From: Diploptera punctata
Taxonomy: Eukaryota > Arthropoda > Insecta > Blattodea > Blaberidae
DNA: 64,000 bases
Reading direction: 5' to 3'
NCBI GenBank assembly: GCA_030220185.1
Contig: JASPKZ010001600.1
Coordinates: 901,001-965,000 of the forward strand
The first letter of the stretch is position 1, and each line of letters starts with the position of its first letter. This document shows positions 23,901-36,555 of the stretch, in pieces. The translations under genes were made by a program, and so were the position numbers. The notes beneath the pieces are model-generated. The model was not told the DNA's origin. It saw nothing but the letters and a program-made list of their open reading frames with translations, and made no database searches.

Positions 23901-26900
23901 TTACCATGTATAATGTTAAAATTACCCGACTTTAAAACAGCCCATGTTGCATTTTCTGTCTTATGGCCACAACCTGGCTGATGAAATCCTCCGTTTACTA
24001 AGAAATTGACATCACCTGTGAAAATGTTAATAAAATAGTTATCTCATATGAAAGTAGAGGGGGAAAAAAAAACAGGGAAGTCACTTTTTCCTTGAAACCT
24101 AGAAAACATTCTTAATTGTACAACATCCATACTTCCTTACCTATATGCCAAACTGCTGCGGATAGTTTCATAATGCAATACCATACAAAGATAATTATTT
24201 GAGATTTATTACTTACCAGTTTCGCCATGTGCACCCAAACCCCAGACTGGATTTCCATTTGTAATAATATTTTCAACGAACTTAGCATCATCTTTACAAA
24301 GTCGAACAGTGCAGCTGTTATACTCAAATAGAGGTCCTGCTGGATCTAGTCCTATTAACAAAATTACTCAATTAATTTATCAGTATTTCTGTTGTACACT
24401 ATTCTATGTTAAGTTGTGACTTGTTACTCTCTTGGAAGTTCAAACCAGGACATTGTTAAATTTCCATTTCTGATCAGTTTTGATATGCTATCCTGATTCA
24501 TAAGTTATTGCTTAATAGCATTTTTTTTATAAAAGTGCTCAGATTATAGGCTATACAGATGATTTGGATATCATGGGGTCAATAAATGGCAGCTGTAATA
24601 TGATGTTAAATTTGTTCTCTCTGGGTAGAATAGATCTCTTTTTGCAATGAGGAACAAAGGAAAGTAGGTTTTAAAACTTCATAAATAAAAATCTACAAAT
24701 TATTTCACTATTCACTATAATTAATAACGGGCTTCCAATATAAAACCGGCCCGGCCTCACGGAGTTTCACCCGGCACGCAGTGCTGTCTCTTCCTCCCGC
24801 AATTCACCCTGCCTGCCACCCGTCCTTGAACTGTTTCTTACCTTATAGAAAATGCTGGAAATGTTGTCCTCCCGTGCTATGGGATCACCTTGGTTTAGAC
24901 AATGAACACGTGTACACTTGTAAGGTTTGAGTTTTAACAATTTTGTTGCTGTATGTGCAGAAGATACTGAAATCCCAACTTGTTGTGCTAATTTCGGTAA
25001 TGATTTTTGTGGTGAACGTTCCAAATTTTCGCCAATTTCGTCTAATTTTTCTTCGGTGAGAACCGTACGCCTTCGCATGTTTTTCTTATTTTGTACTGAA
25101 CCAATGGTCTCAAATTTAGTCACAAGATCGTGGATTGTGGATCTGGAAGGAGGTAATTGTCCAGGGAAGTTCCGAATAAATTCCTCGCGAACGCGACGAG
25201 CTGATTCGTATTTATAACATTTACACACATAAATGCGCTGCTCTAATGTCAGCTGACGTCTGATCTTGTCGAACGATAGTAAACTGACTAGTTCAAGGAC
25301 GAGCGGCTGGCAGAGTAAAATGCGGACGAGGAGAGAGCGCTGCCTGACGGGTGAAACCCCGTGAGGCCGGTCCGGGTTTATATTGGAAACCCGGTAGATT
25401 AATAGCCTTATATCAAATGAGCCTTATTAACAATTATAATCTAGTACGAGTACTCCCGGCATGGTATTTGTACACACTAAAAGAATAATTATTCGTTAAC
25501 CCACCAGAAGACAATATGTATTTATCGCAGGTGCCGTCGTCCTCAACTAGGTTAAACATTTTTAAAGACTGTAGGTGTTTTGGAAACCTACTTCCATCTT
25601 CAGCAGAACTATAATTATCTATTAAACATTTTAATTTGGCTTTAGCCTGACTGGCTGTAGAGTCAATACTGATATTTTATTGCATGCTGCGTTAATGGCC
25701 ACGCTTCTAATAGTTTAGGTAATTACTTTATAGATGACAGATGTTAGTTCTTTTTGAATTGAAGGAAATTTACTAGTATGAAGAAAAATATACAATCATT
25801 CCTATACTGTTCAGAGTAGCCAAGATGTATGAAAATTAATCACATCTGTGTATTAACATTTCAATATGAAATTGTCTTCTGATGGGTTAATGATTGAGTT
25901 ATCTTTTAATACTCATTTCCGCTATTTACTTGATGAGAGTTGATGATTAATTTTTCACACAAAATATTCAGTCGCTAAATTATATTTGATTATATTATAA
26001 GTTAAATATTCTATACTTTTAATTATTCACCAATATGTCTTTTATTCACCCTATCTATTTCACAAAGTATTTGACAACATGTGGTCCCTATTACTACTTC
26101 CAAATGATGATTGATTAAATTAACTTCCAAGATCACGTGCATTTTGATGTCATGTAATTAAAACCTTTATTATGATTAAATTTTATTTGAAAATTTAATA
26201 TATTTTAAAAATAAAAGTCCGGTAAAACTGATCACCATGCCTTTTGACCAATAAGAATCAAAATAATCTAATTAAATATTTGTAGTAAGATTCCAAAACT
26301 CTAAGAATTTCTTAAATAGTTTTATCAACATATCTACACAAACATATTTGTTATTAATGAATTTAAGTAATTATTTAAATACTTTAAGAATTTAAATTGG
26401 TCTAAACTAAATATCGAGAAAAAAAATAATATTACTCAGTATGTTGGGTGAAAGCCTTTGAAGAAGGAGAGAAATTGAAATATCTTGATAGTATGATAAC
26501 AAGGCATAATTATGAGTTAACCGAGGTACGAAGTTGAATCACAGCAGGAAATAAAGCTTATTTTGCTTTGCAGATTTCATTAAATCAAATAGAAAACTAA
26601 AATGAAGATAATCAGGAGTATTTTCCCCTATTGAAGTGAAACATGGACGGTACCAAGAAAATTGAAATGATGCTTGGTGTACTTGAATGGAAGGTATTGA
26701 GAAGGATCTTTGGAGGAGTGCAAGACAACACTAATTGAATAATTAGTTGTATGGAAAGTAATAGGAGTATTTTGATATTAAATTTAGTTTAAAATGTTCC
26801 AGTCCTGGACAAATTAATTTTTTTTAAAAAGAAAACGTTTGCACCGGGAATCGGTACGGCGTACAGAGTCGAAGTCCGCGGTTCGATCCGCGGTTAAAAC

Positions 26901-28247
26901 GTTAATTTTTCTTAAAAACAGTATTAGATGTGTTGACATGGTTACTCATATTAAATTGAGAAGATTGGATTGGACTGTTCACATCTATAGGATGGACGAA
27001 TACAGGGTACCAAAAAAAGGTTTTTGGAAAGATAAACATTTGGTAAAAGACCAGTTGGAAGATCTAAGAATAGATGGATTGATGCAGTAACAACTGACTC
27101 TAGATAATTCCTTGGCTCGGCAACACGAGAAGAATGGGTTGGACAGGGAGGATGGAGGAAAAGGCTAAAAGAGGCTAAGACCTGGCATTGGGATGTGGTT
27201 CCATTGTAAAAGAAGAACAAGGAGATAAGTGATTACTATATTTTTTTTACCAATATATTTCAGTGTTGATATTATGTATCAAGTTTTGTACTTTGTTTGA
27301 CGACCATATTCAATCATAATTATTACTGTACAGACCTATCACTGTTTTTCGTAATTTACTATTTTCCAAATTGAAATTTTGATCCAAATAATAATAAAAT
27401 AAGAAATGCGCACAACGTGCAAAGAAGATTGTTCTCAGTCACTGCAGAGTTTCAACAACGATTCTGATCTCATCCTACAGTTTAACACATTATATTTCTC
27501 GCACTGTTCGCCACATCAGGCACACATGCAGTCTGGGCCGGGCTCGTGGAAACTCTGGTTGCTGCACAGCTTGTGGTGAAATCCATGCACAGCAAGTCTG
27601 GTCACTGTGTGGCGCAATTCGTATCCTCCCTGAGTCCATTCACGGTTTGTCATGGCGTCAGTAATATAGAATTCTTCCCATATTTTGCGTTTCTTCTCAT
27701 GGAGTTCTTGCAGGAGGTCCCTGGTAAGCTGGTGTCACTGGTAGTAGGAACTTTAGCCTCAGCTCTTCTTTGTAGAATGTTTCTGTGGAGAGTTCATGTA
27801 CAAGTCTTGAGGGCGTGTATCTGCCTTGATGATGTCTGCTATAGCTAAAATGAACAGCAAGGGGCTTAACGGGTCCCCCTTCAGTACCCTCATAGTTTGA
27901 TCCAGATAATGTACTAACTTTAAAACATTTAAATTAATCCTCATAATATATTCTACAAATAATTATTTTTGAACATATAAATGTAATATTTTATAAACAG
28001 GTTATTTTTAGTCCAATGGAGCTATAATACACTCTAGATCTTGTCGATATTAGATAATGTGTATAAGAGTGTCTCAAACCTTTAGGGTCAAAATTATAGA
28101 CAGTATGGGATTTTCATATAAGAAACCAGTGAACTGGTCAGAAATGATAATTTTAGAATCCACAACATCTTGAACATATGGGAGATAAGAACTAATTGGT
28201 GAACAATATCTTAAAAAAATTCAGTAATAGCCTACAGCAGAGTGGTG

Positions 28248-28288
<41 letters not shown>

Positions 28289-31200
28289 TATAATGAACTC
28301 CAGATTCAAATCATGTAGTCCCAATGATGCCTCGCACTCTTAGTACATTATAGGTTCCATCTGATTAATTTTGTCCGTGAAGATGTGAAAGTGAGATATC
28401 ACAGTCCCTGAAATAAAGGAGTCCATTCAATCCTTGGTTCACTATATCAGAATACCCAGTTAACAGCCTCCTATCATTGGATTAATTTTGACTGCAAAAG
28501 TATGAGTTATCATAGTTCCTGAAATATGTCATTCGAACTTCAGTTTCCTATCTGAGAAGTCATAATATTCGTTTTACATCTTCTCTGAACTGATTTATTT
28601 TGTCTATGAAGATGTGAGAAAGTGAGATATTATAGTTCCTGAAAGGCACGAGTCCAAACTTAGATTTCCTGTTTAAAAAAAAAAGTTTACATTCCTCTAC
28701 CGTCTGATTAATTTTTATTCTGAATATATGAGATATGGTATTCTGTATATTTAAAAACTGAAGAAAAAATGTATATACTATTTAGAGAATATGTGTTTAG
28801 GAGTTTTCTCTGAACTGTTTTCCTTATTTGAAAATAATGATAGTGAACATATAATGTAAGAAGTAGAACAAACCTACCTGTAATTTTTCCAAGTCCAGGG
28901 AAATATTTACCAACATAAGAAGCGGCATGTGCTCCCAAACTTGTTCCTACTAAATGAATGTTACCTGGCGATGCCCCCAGTTCATCTGTTAAATATCTGA
29001 CAAATCTGAAATTACAACAAAATATTTATAAATCAAGACATGATCGATTCGCCACCTAGTATAAAGAGAAGGTACGTCGTAGAACCATGGCCTATAATGT
29101 CATTCCTAAATGTAATTTGATAACCCTTTGACATGTTATGCATTTTCACCACGCTGTAGAGATGCTAGCACTGCCATTATACACAATACTTGTAACAATT
29201 CGCAGAAGATGCCAGCATTATGCAGGACGCGGTTCTAATAGTAATTCCTGAATAAAAACGTGATTGGAAATGCCTCTATAATCGAAATTCCTCCACTTTA
29301 CCCTACATTTTTATGTCTTTTTTGCAAGCCTGATTAAAATAATGTGATATAGTAACAAGTCATGTGCCCCAACAGCTTAATAAGTAGCTATATTATTAAA
29401 TACCCTGCTGTATTACTATATTGAGTATTAGAGCGTGTGCCCCGTACTGTGTGCCTACAAAGAACTGCTGAGGGAACTAAACGAGAAGAGAGAACAGATA
29501 TGGCCTGAGTTCTACGCAACGGATGCGATGATCTACAGGGAATGGACAGCAGCCAGATACGACCTCAGACACACCGTGACGAGAGTCGCGGTCCATGGTT
29601 TCCACCACCGGATATGTATAACAGTGAAGCGCCATAACCCAGAATAAAAGTGCAAGTGCAAACTATGTGGGTTGCACTGCGACCGATATCACCTATTACA
29701 GTGTAAAAGCATAGGAACAATCAAATTATTGATTTAAGGAAGTATTGTACATTTTTAGACTAATGCATGATCAGTTGATCGCACACAAATTCAGATGGTG
29801 CCAAGTTTACTTAATTTCGTTTCAAGTGGGATTACTTACCTAGAAGCTTGTCTTGCTACTAGTCGGATGTCTGAAACAGCTTGTGCGTAACTCGTATTTG
29901 CAGTTATGCTACTATAGTCAACCATGACAACATTAACATCCGCCTGAAAAATATAAAGAGATTGTCTGAACTTTGGTAATATTCTCATTCTTGAAATCCT
30001 ACATTTTGGTAGTATGTAAAAACTATAACATAATGAAATATACAGGATGGAAGTAATATAAGTGCGCAGATATTAAGTTTTAATAAATATAATCAAATTA
30101 TCTTATAGGCTTTAGGTCTCAAATGTAGGATTTGCTAAAAAAAGAATGTTCAGACATTTATCTGTACATTACGTTATAATGATGAGTAGAGATCAGATGT
30201 CGATGACTTACTTGTACAGGTATTGACTGTACAGGAGCGATCGGTAAGGGAAGGGAGGAGGTGTATCGCATGTCTGCATACCTATCAGGCGATTCTTCTA
30301 TAATCTTCCAATATATAAAAATTAATGTTTGTTCGTCCACCGCTGTAGTCTCGGGGTAGCGTGCTGCCTTGTCACGCAGCGGGCCCGGTTCGATCTCCGG
30401 TCGGGACAGTTTTTCTGGATGAGGTTTTTATGGAGGTTTTTCCTCACCTGTAAGACAAATGTCAGGAAAACTTTAAGGCCCAAACGGTCCCCGAAATCAT
30501 ATGGCCATCGCAATCATCATATTCATCTTAGGTTAAGCTTAGGATTAGGGACTCTCCTGACGCACCATTATCATCATCACCCATTATATCATCGGGACAA
30601 CGTAACCCCGCCTTCCAGGCGCCCCAACCTCAGAAGTGGGTTACAAATACGCCATGCCAGGAGAGAAACCAGGAATGTGGAAAGACAAACCTGGGACATT
30701 TGAAAAAAAATATTTGTTTGTTTACTTGTTCGTATTTTATGCGCTGCCGTACCGTTCATCCGATTGTAATGAGTTTTTTTTGCAGAATGTTCAGGAGATT
30801 CCCGGGATGAGCATAGGCTATAAGAGAGTTGTGATACTCAAATCCCACACACTTAAAAATCACCCTCTGTAGTGAAAAACGTGTTAAAAGTAGCTTTTTG
30901 GACGCTTAAATGGCTTACGCTTCCTAAACCATAACAAATTCACAAAATTCATGTACACAGAATTTAATATCTCAAAAAAGTCCACGACAGTATGTGTTTA
31001 TCTTTTATGGATAACTCACAATAATAATTTTTGTATTTCATTGATGCCAAGAATATCGGGATAAGTAGATTCCCGGGCAAGCGTAGCAGTGCACGGCCGG
31101 TATTCTTTTATGAATAACCCACAATAACGGATTTTATATCTTTCAGCTCATTTATGCTAAGAAGACTGGCATAAGTAGATTCTCGGGCAACACTGGGCAA

Positions 31201-34200
31201 TCAGCACGGGATATCTAAAAATAATAACGATATACATTTTTCCTTCCACTTATTCAACTAAACATCAAAACACATTAATTTTCATATTTCAGCTGATGTA
31301 TGCCAAGAAGATCGGGATGAGTATATTCCCGTGCAACGATGAGTAATCAGCACGGGGTATCTAAAAATAATGACGATATCAATTTATAATTATTTTTCCT
31401 TTTACTTATCCAATTAAACATACGTAAAAACACCGGGCATTGGTTAGTACATTAGAAAGCAATAAAAGGTGCATAACACAACTACATAAAATATACTTTG
31501 GTTTTGTATTGCTTGTAGGGTAATGAAACATTTTAAGTTAAAGATTTCCCTATCGTATCGCATTTGTTTTCGTTTTGGACGATCAGATACGCACAATATC
31601 AACAACCAACATTCTCTACAATAAGTCCACTTCTTTACTAAATTAAACGTTGGTTATTGCGTCTTTCTACATGACATTTTTTATCAGAGCCCAGTAGATG
31701 TGCAGCTATGTGATATACCCCATCTCACACCAGCGCTCTGATTAATATTACACAGGGATAATTGACAACATCGCAGCCGCATACTGAAAGTCAAATTAAC
31801 AAATGTTATGGCTAAAGGAACACGTAAGATTTTTCTGTATTTAATCAAAACCAATTTCCTTACAGTTGTTTAAAAAAGCTTCTTCATTTCTTGCTCAATA
31901 TTTATTTTCTATTATATATTCACGCCAGGTTCACCGCTGTGGTCTCGAGGTAGTGTGCTGCCTTGTCACGCAGCGGGCCCGGGTTCGATCCCCGGTCGGG
32001 GCAGTTTTTCTGGATGAGGTTTTTATCGGGGTTTTTCCTCACCTGTAAGACAAATGTCAGGAACATTTTAAGGCCCAAACGGTCCCCGAAAAATAGTATG
32101 GTCATCATCATCACCCTTATCATTATCATCATCATCATCCTTCACCGGCGTGGAAAGCAACGGGAAGCTACCACACCTACAATTCCCTAGTAAATCTGCA
32201 AGCATAGCATGAAATTGAATAGCAATAGTCATAACGCTCCTTCTTATATTATTCTAGGTTCTATTAGGGCATACTTTCATTAATCTAAATAATTTTCTGA
32301 GTACACCGAATTCGAACAACATTTTCCAAAAAAACATCTCTCATAGCGGAGTCACAAGATCTGGCAGATGTTCAGGAAAGAATACACAATAATATTTTTC
32401 TTTTACATTTTACAACCTCTAAGCGTTTTGTTAAAATCAGACTTCCATTCATCATTTTAAAGTAATACCTATAGCCTATTTACTTCCAAAGAATTCACAG
32501 TTAAAATCTGCTCAGTTTTAATACTTTGAGCCTGTAAACTTGTATAACTAACTAAGACTCACTGGCTCTACAGAACCTGTAGGTTCATGAGCGCGCGAAC
32601 ATAAGCTGTCCTGAGATAATGTTTTCCAATCATTATGTTAAAATATTCCGGGCTATGTGGCCATGGTCTATAACTGGTATTTCTTCCAGACGTTTCTCCC
32701 TCAACTGCGGAGGGCACCTTCAGTGGCAATGCTTCTAGGCGATGTTACCTTGTCGTAGACTCGGCCGACAAGGCAACATCGCCTAGAAGCACTCTCCACT
32801 GAAGATGCCCTCCGCATATGAGGGAGAAACGTCTGGAAGAAACACCAGTTATAGACCACGGCCACATAGCCCGGAATCTTTTAACATTATGATTACCGGC
32901 CGAGGTTTATACTGCAATGAAACTTGCTTGAAGCTAAGTGCGAATAATTATGTGAAATAATAATGTATTGTAAGTGATTACCGGCCGTGAAAGCCTGCAT
33001 TCCACAATTTTCCAATCATTCCCTGTAATATCTACTTCCCTCAAATAATGATTAACTTAGCTTCAGGTTTGAATGCTCAATGCATTTTACCAGAAACCGG
33101 ATTTAAGTTACATTAAATTATATTATCTATTTTCAGACATTCAAAACAAACAAAAAATAACGGTACTTGAGATCACAATAAGGGTGAAGGCAAAACAACA
33201 TTTCTCTACTATTCATAAATGTTAACAAAATATTACTCTGCTAAGGTGTGTACAAAATATTGCAAAATGTATAACAACAGAATTAAGCGAGTGTACCTCG
33301 TCATCTGAGTTGAAGACCATTTAACTGCCGGCGAGTCTACCTCGTCTTTTGAGGCGAATGAGTTAATATGCAGAATTGAAATTAATTCTACCAACAAACC
33401 TAATAGGGTTTGAGGATGTTAGCTGAATGTTTTGGCATAGGAAACCCATCTCCATTTCCTTATTGTAGAATAATTTCATATTGATGTGTTAACACAATAG
33501 CGTATGACATATAGCGAAGGAATCGAATGAAATTCTTATTTACTATGGAGATTTTTATCATTAACAGACATGAAATTCATAAAATATGCTTTACATTTTT
33601 TTTTGGAAAGGAAGTATTGTTTGTTGTAATAATAAATACTTACACAAGCTAAGTAAGCTTCAATGAGTGGTTTTACCGATTCGAAGTTGCTAGTGTTCAT
33701 CCACCCATGAAAGATGATTATCGTTGGTTTCTTGGGATCATATGGTGAACCAACCACTGAAATATTCCGTGCTGTTGCGTTGAATGGATAGTCAGGATTT
33801 GATCTGTTGGAAGTAATTCATTAATGAGATTATATAATGTTTTGCTAATTACCAATAGCTATTTCTTCTATTTTCCTTAGTTTTAACTTCTCCTTTCATG
33901 TGTCCCGGGCCTATAGGGACATAGCGTATCAGGAGAGGATCATATTTATATTTTTAGACCACACAAGTACTTAGTATGTCTCCTCGATTGAGTGATCAGC
34001 TCAATGCCGGGGTCACTTCCTAGACAACGAGGATACTATTATGACAAGACACGCCATCCACTCATACATTCATACTAAATATGGCTAATATGTTAGGAGT
34101 TATAAGTTGAAGAGTTATGAGGTCATAGGGCACGCAGAATCTCCTGAGGATGTCTACCGAAGTAGTAGATGAAACGTTCAGTGTTAAGAAAACCAGACCA

Positions 34201-34935
34201 CGGTCATTTATCCCGAAAGACATGAAACAAGACACATGCCGTGAAAGTCTACAATTTTACATTCCCGATATTTGTCTTACATGAGAGGAAAAAATCTGAA
34301 AATCCCCACCCACGAAACGTGTCTAGATTGGAGCTCGAACTCGGGTCTTCTGCGTCCGAATCCACGGCGGTAGTCTCTTATCATTAATTATTTATACCAA
34401 ATATAATTATTAATAAATGTTTAAGTTTTAACATTTTCCAATATATTATTTATTCATACGAGTATAATGTAACTCTTAAAAGAAAAGGCCGGCCAAAAAC
34501 CATAACTTTATTGAAGAGAACAATAACAAGTATGGAATGTCTCGATTGTCTAGGCTTTATCGCTAACTTGTGTGTGTGTGTGTGCGCGCGCATGTGTTAC
34601 ATATATGTCCACCGCTGTGGTCACGAGGTAGCGTGCTGCCTTGTCACGCAGCGGGCCCGGGTTCGATTCCCGGTCGGGACAGGCTTCTAGGTGAGGTTTT
34701 TCGGGGGTTTTCCTCACCTGTAAGACAAATGTCAGGAAGCTTAGAGCCCAACGATCCCCGAAAATCATCCGGCCATCATCATCCTTATCATTATCATCAT
34801 CATCATCCTTCACAGGTGTGGGAAGTAACGGGATGCTACCACGCCTATAATTCCCTAGTAAAACTTCAAAGGATAGCATGAAAATGATATGATTGCAGTG
34901 AAAGACCTGCCCTCGGGCAGAATTACTAAGGATGG

Positions 34936-34986
<51 letters not shown>

Positions 34987-36472
34987 CATACACGATGACG
35001 ATCCCATGTCCATATTTAACTGGTCTTCAAGTTTCGGTCTAAATCTGATTTCTGACAAGTCACATGTCATTTTAGTGGGACGGCAAAGACTGATTACAAT
35101 CTTTGACATATCTTCACTTCCAAACATTACTATAAATAATACAATTATCCCTTATTATTCTTCAGTAATAAATATTGGGCTACATCTAGACGCAAATTTA
35201 ACCTGGCAAACACAAGCGAAGCACCAATGAAAAAGACCTTCTCCATCTTTCATTATCTAAGACGTTTAAATAATTTTCTCCCAGTTTCATTAAAAACAAA
35301 ACCTCGTGCAGAGTCTTGTGTTGCTACACTTAGATTATTGTGACGTTTAATATAATGATCTATAAACTATGACTTGTCGCAGAGACTGCAGCGTGTTCAT
35401 AATGCTTGCGTTCGATTCATTTTCAATATCCGCCCTTATGATCATCTTTCCGAACGCTTCAATAACCTCTCTTGGTTTCGTCTTACTGACAGACGTAAAT
35501 TACACTCTCTTTCACTTATTTTCAAGTTTCTGAATTCTTAAACTCCTAATTATCTGGCGTCCAGATTTAAGAAGTTATCTTCTTACCACAATATTGACAC
35601 TAGGTCACATGATAACAGCCTGCTAACAATCCCTCTTCATAGCACTTCCTCTTATTCTACTTTTTTCACAGTAGCCTCTGCCCGCTCCTGGAATTTCCTT
35701 CCCCAAGATATCAGGGGTTGCCGCACAATTGGTACTTTTATGTCACGCTTGTACGGTTACCTGTTGTCTAATAATTAATTTTTCTGGAGAGTTAAATTTA
35801 TTCTTGTATTCATAACATGTAATCGTTTATGTATATTGTAATTTAGATGTAAGACTATTTTTTTTTGTATTTTTTAAAACCTAGTTGAGTGGTAGACAAG
35901 GCCTTAACTCTTCCAGGTAAAATAAAGCTATTATTAATAATAGTTTCTTTTTTCATTTTTCTATATTGTACATTTTATATTTCGTTTGTTAAATATAGAT
36001 TAAATCAAACTATTTTGTAAATAATAATTATATTGTAGGTATTCCATGTTCCTATGGATATGTCCCTTTGGCATGGATTCCCTGAATTAGTCCCCGCCGG
36101 GAGAACTGAATGGGGGACTATTTTACCTTCGGAGAATTTTATTCCAGTGGAACCCATGTCCGCATTTCTTGACTTTTTTTTAAAGTGAAAGATCGTCACT
36201 CTTTCGACCAAGGTATTTATTTCATCTGGCATATCGCCTTCGACCGGTGCGGCATGGATAACACTTTCGGCAGCAATGCTACCGCCGGCATAGCTCTCGG
36301 GGTCATTTAAGCACGCAAGCCACTCCACCACGACAAGGTAAATATGTCAATATTGTAGACATACTATGTAACATTTATTTATATTGTAATTAGATGTAAG
36401 AATATTTTTGTATTTTTTTAACCTGGTTCAATAGTAGACAAGGCCTTAAGGCCTTAACTCTGCCAGGTAAAA

Positions 36473-36503
<31 letters not shown>

Positions 36504-36506
36504 ATA

Positions 36507-36555
<49 letters not shown>

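Noticed and set aside
26876..26893. tRNA gene from a perfect T-arm-like hairpin CCGCGGTTCGATCCGCGG
   Set aside because: No D arm, anticodon arm or acceptor stem around it.
29430..29650. Host gene exon on the plus strand
   Set aside because: No splice-compatible neighbours and a zinc-knuckle-like continuation after the stop; a retroelement relic is likelier.
33536..33757. Lipase frame extended past Cys112
   Set aside because: The extension runs through a GTAAGT donor into intron; the next exon continues the family alignment exactly.
34550..34993. Frames of 103-147 codons at the SINE
   Set aside because: They follow the SINE body, which is open by chance in several copies, and TA or TG microsatellites.
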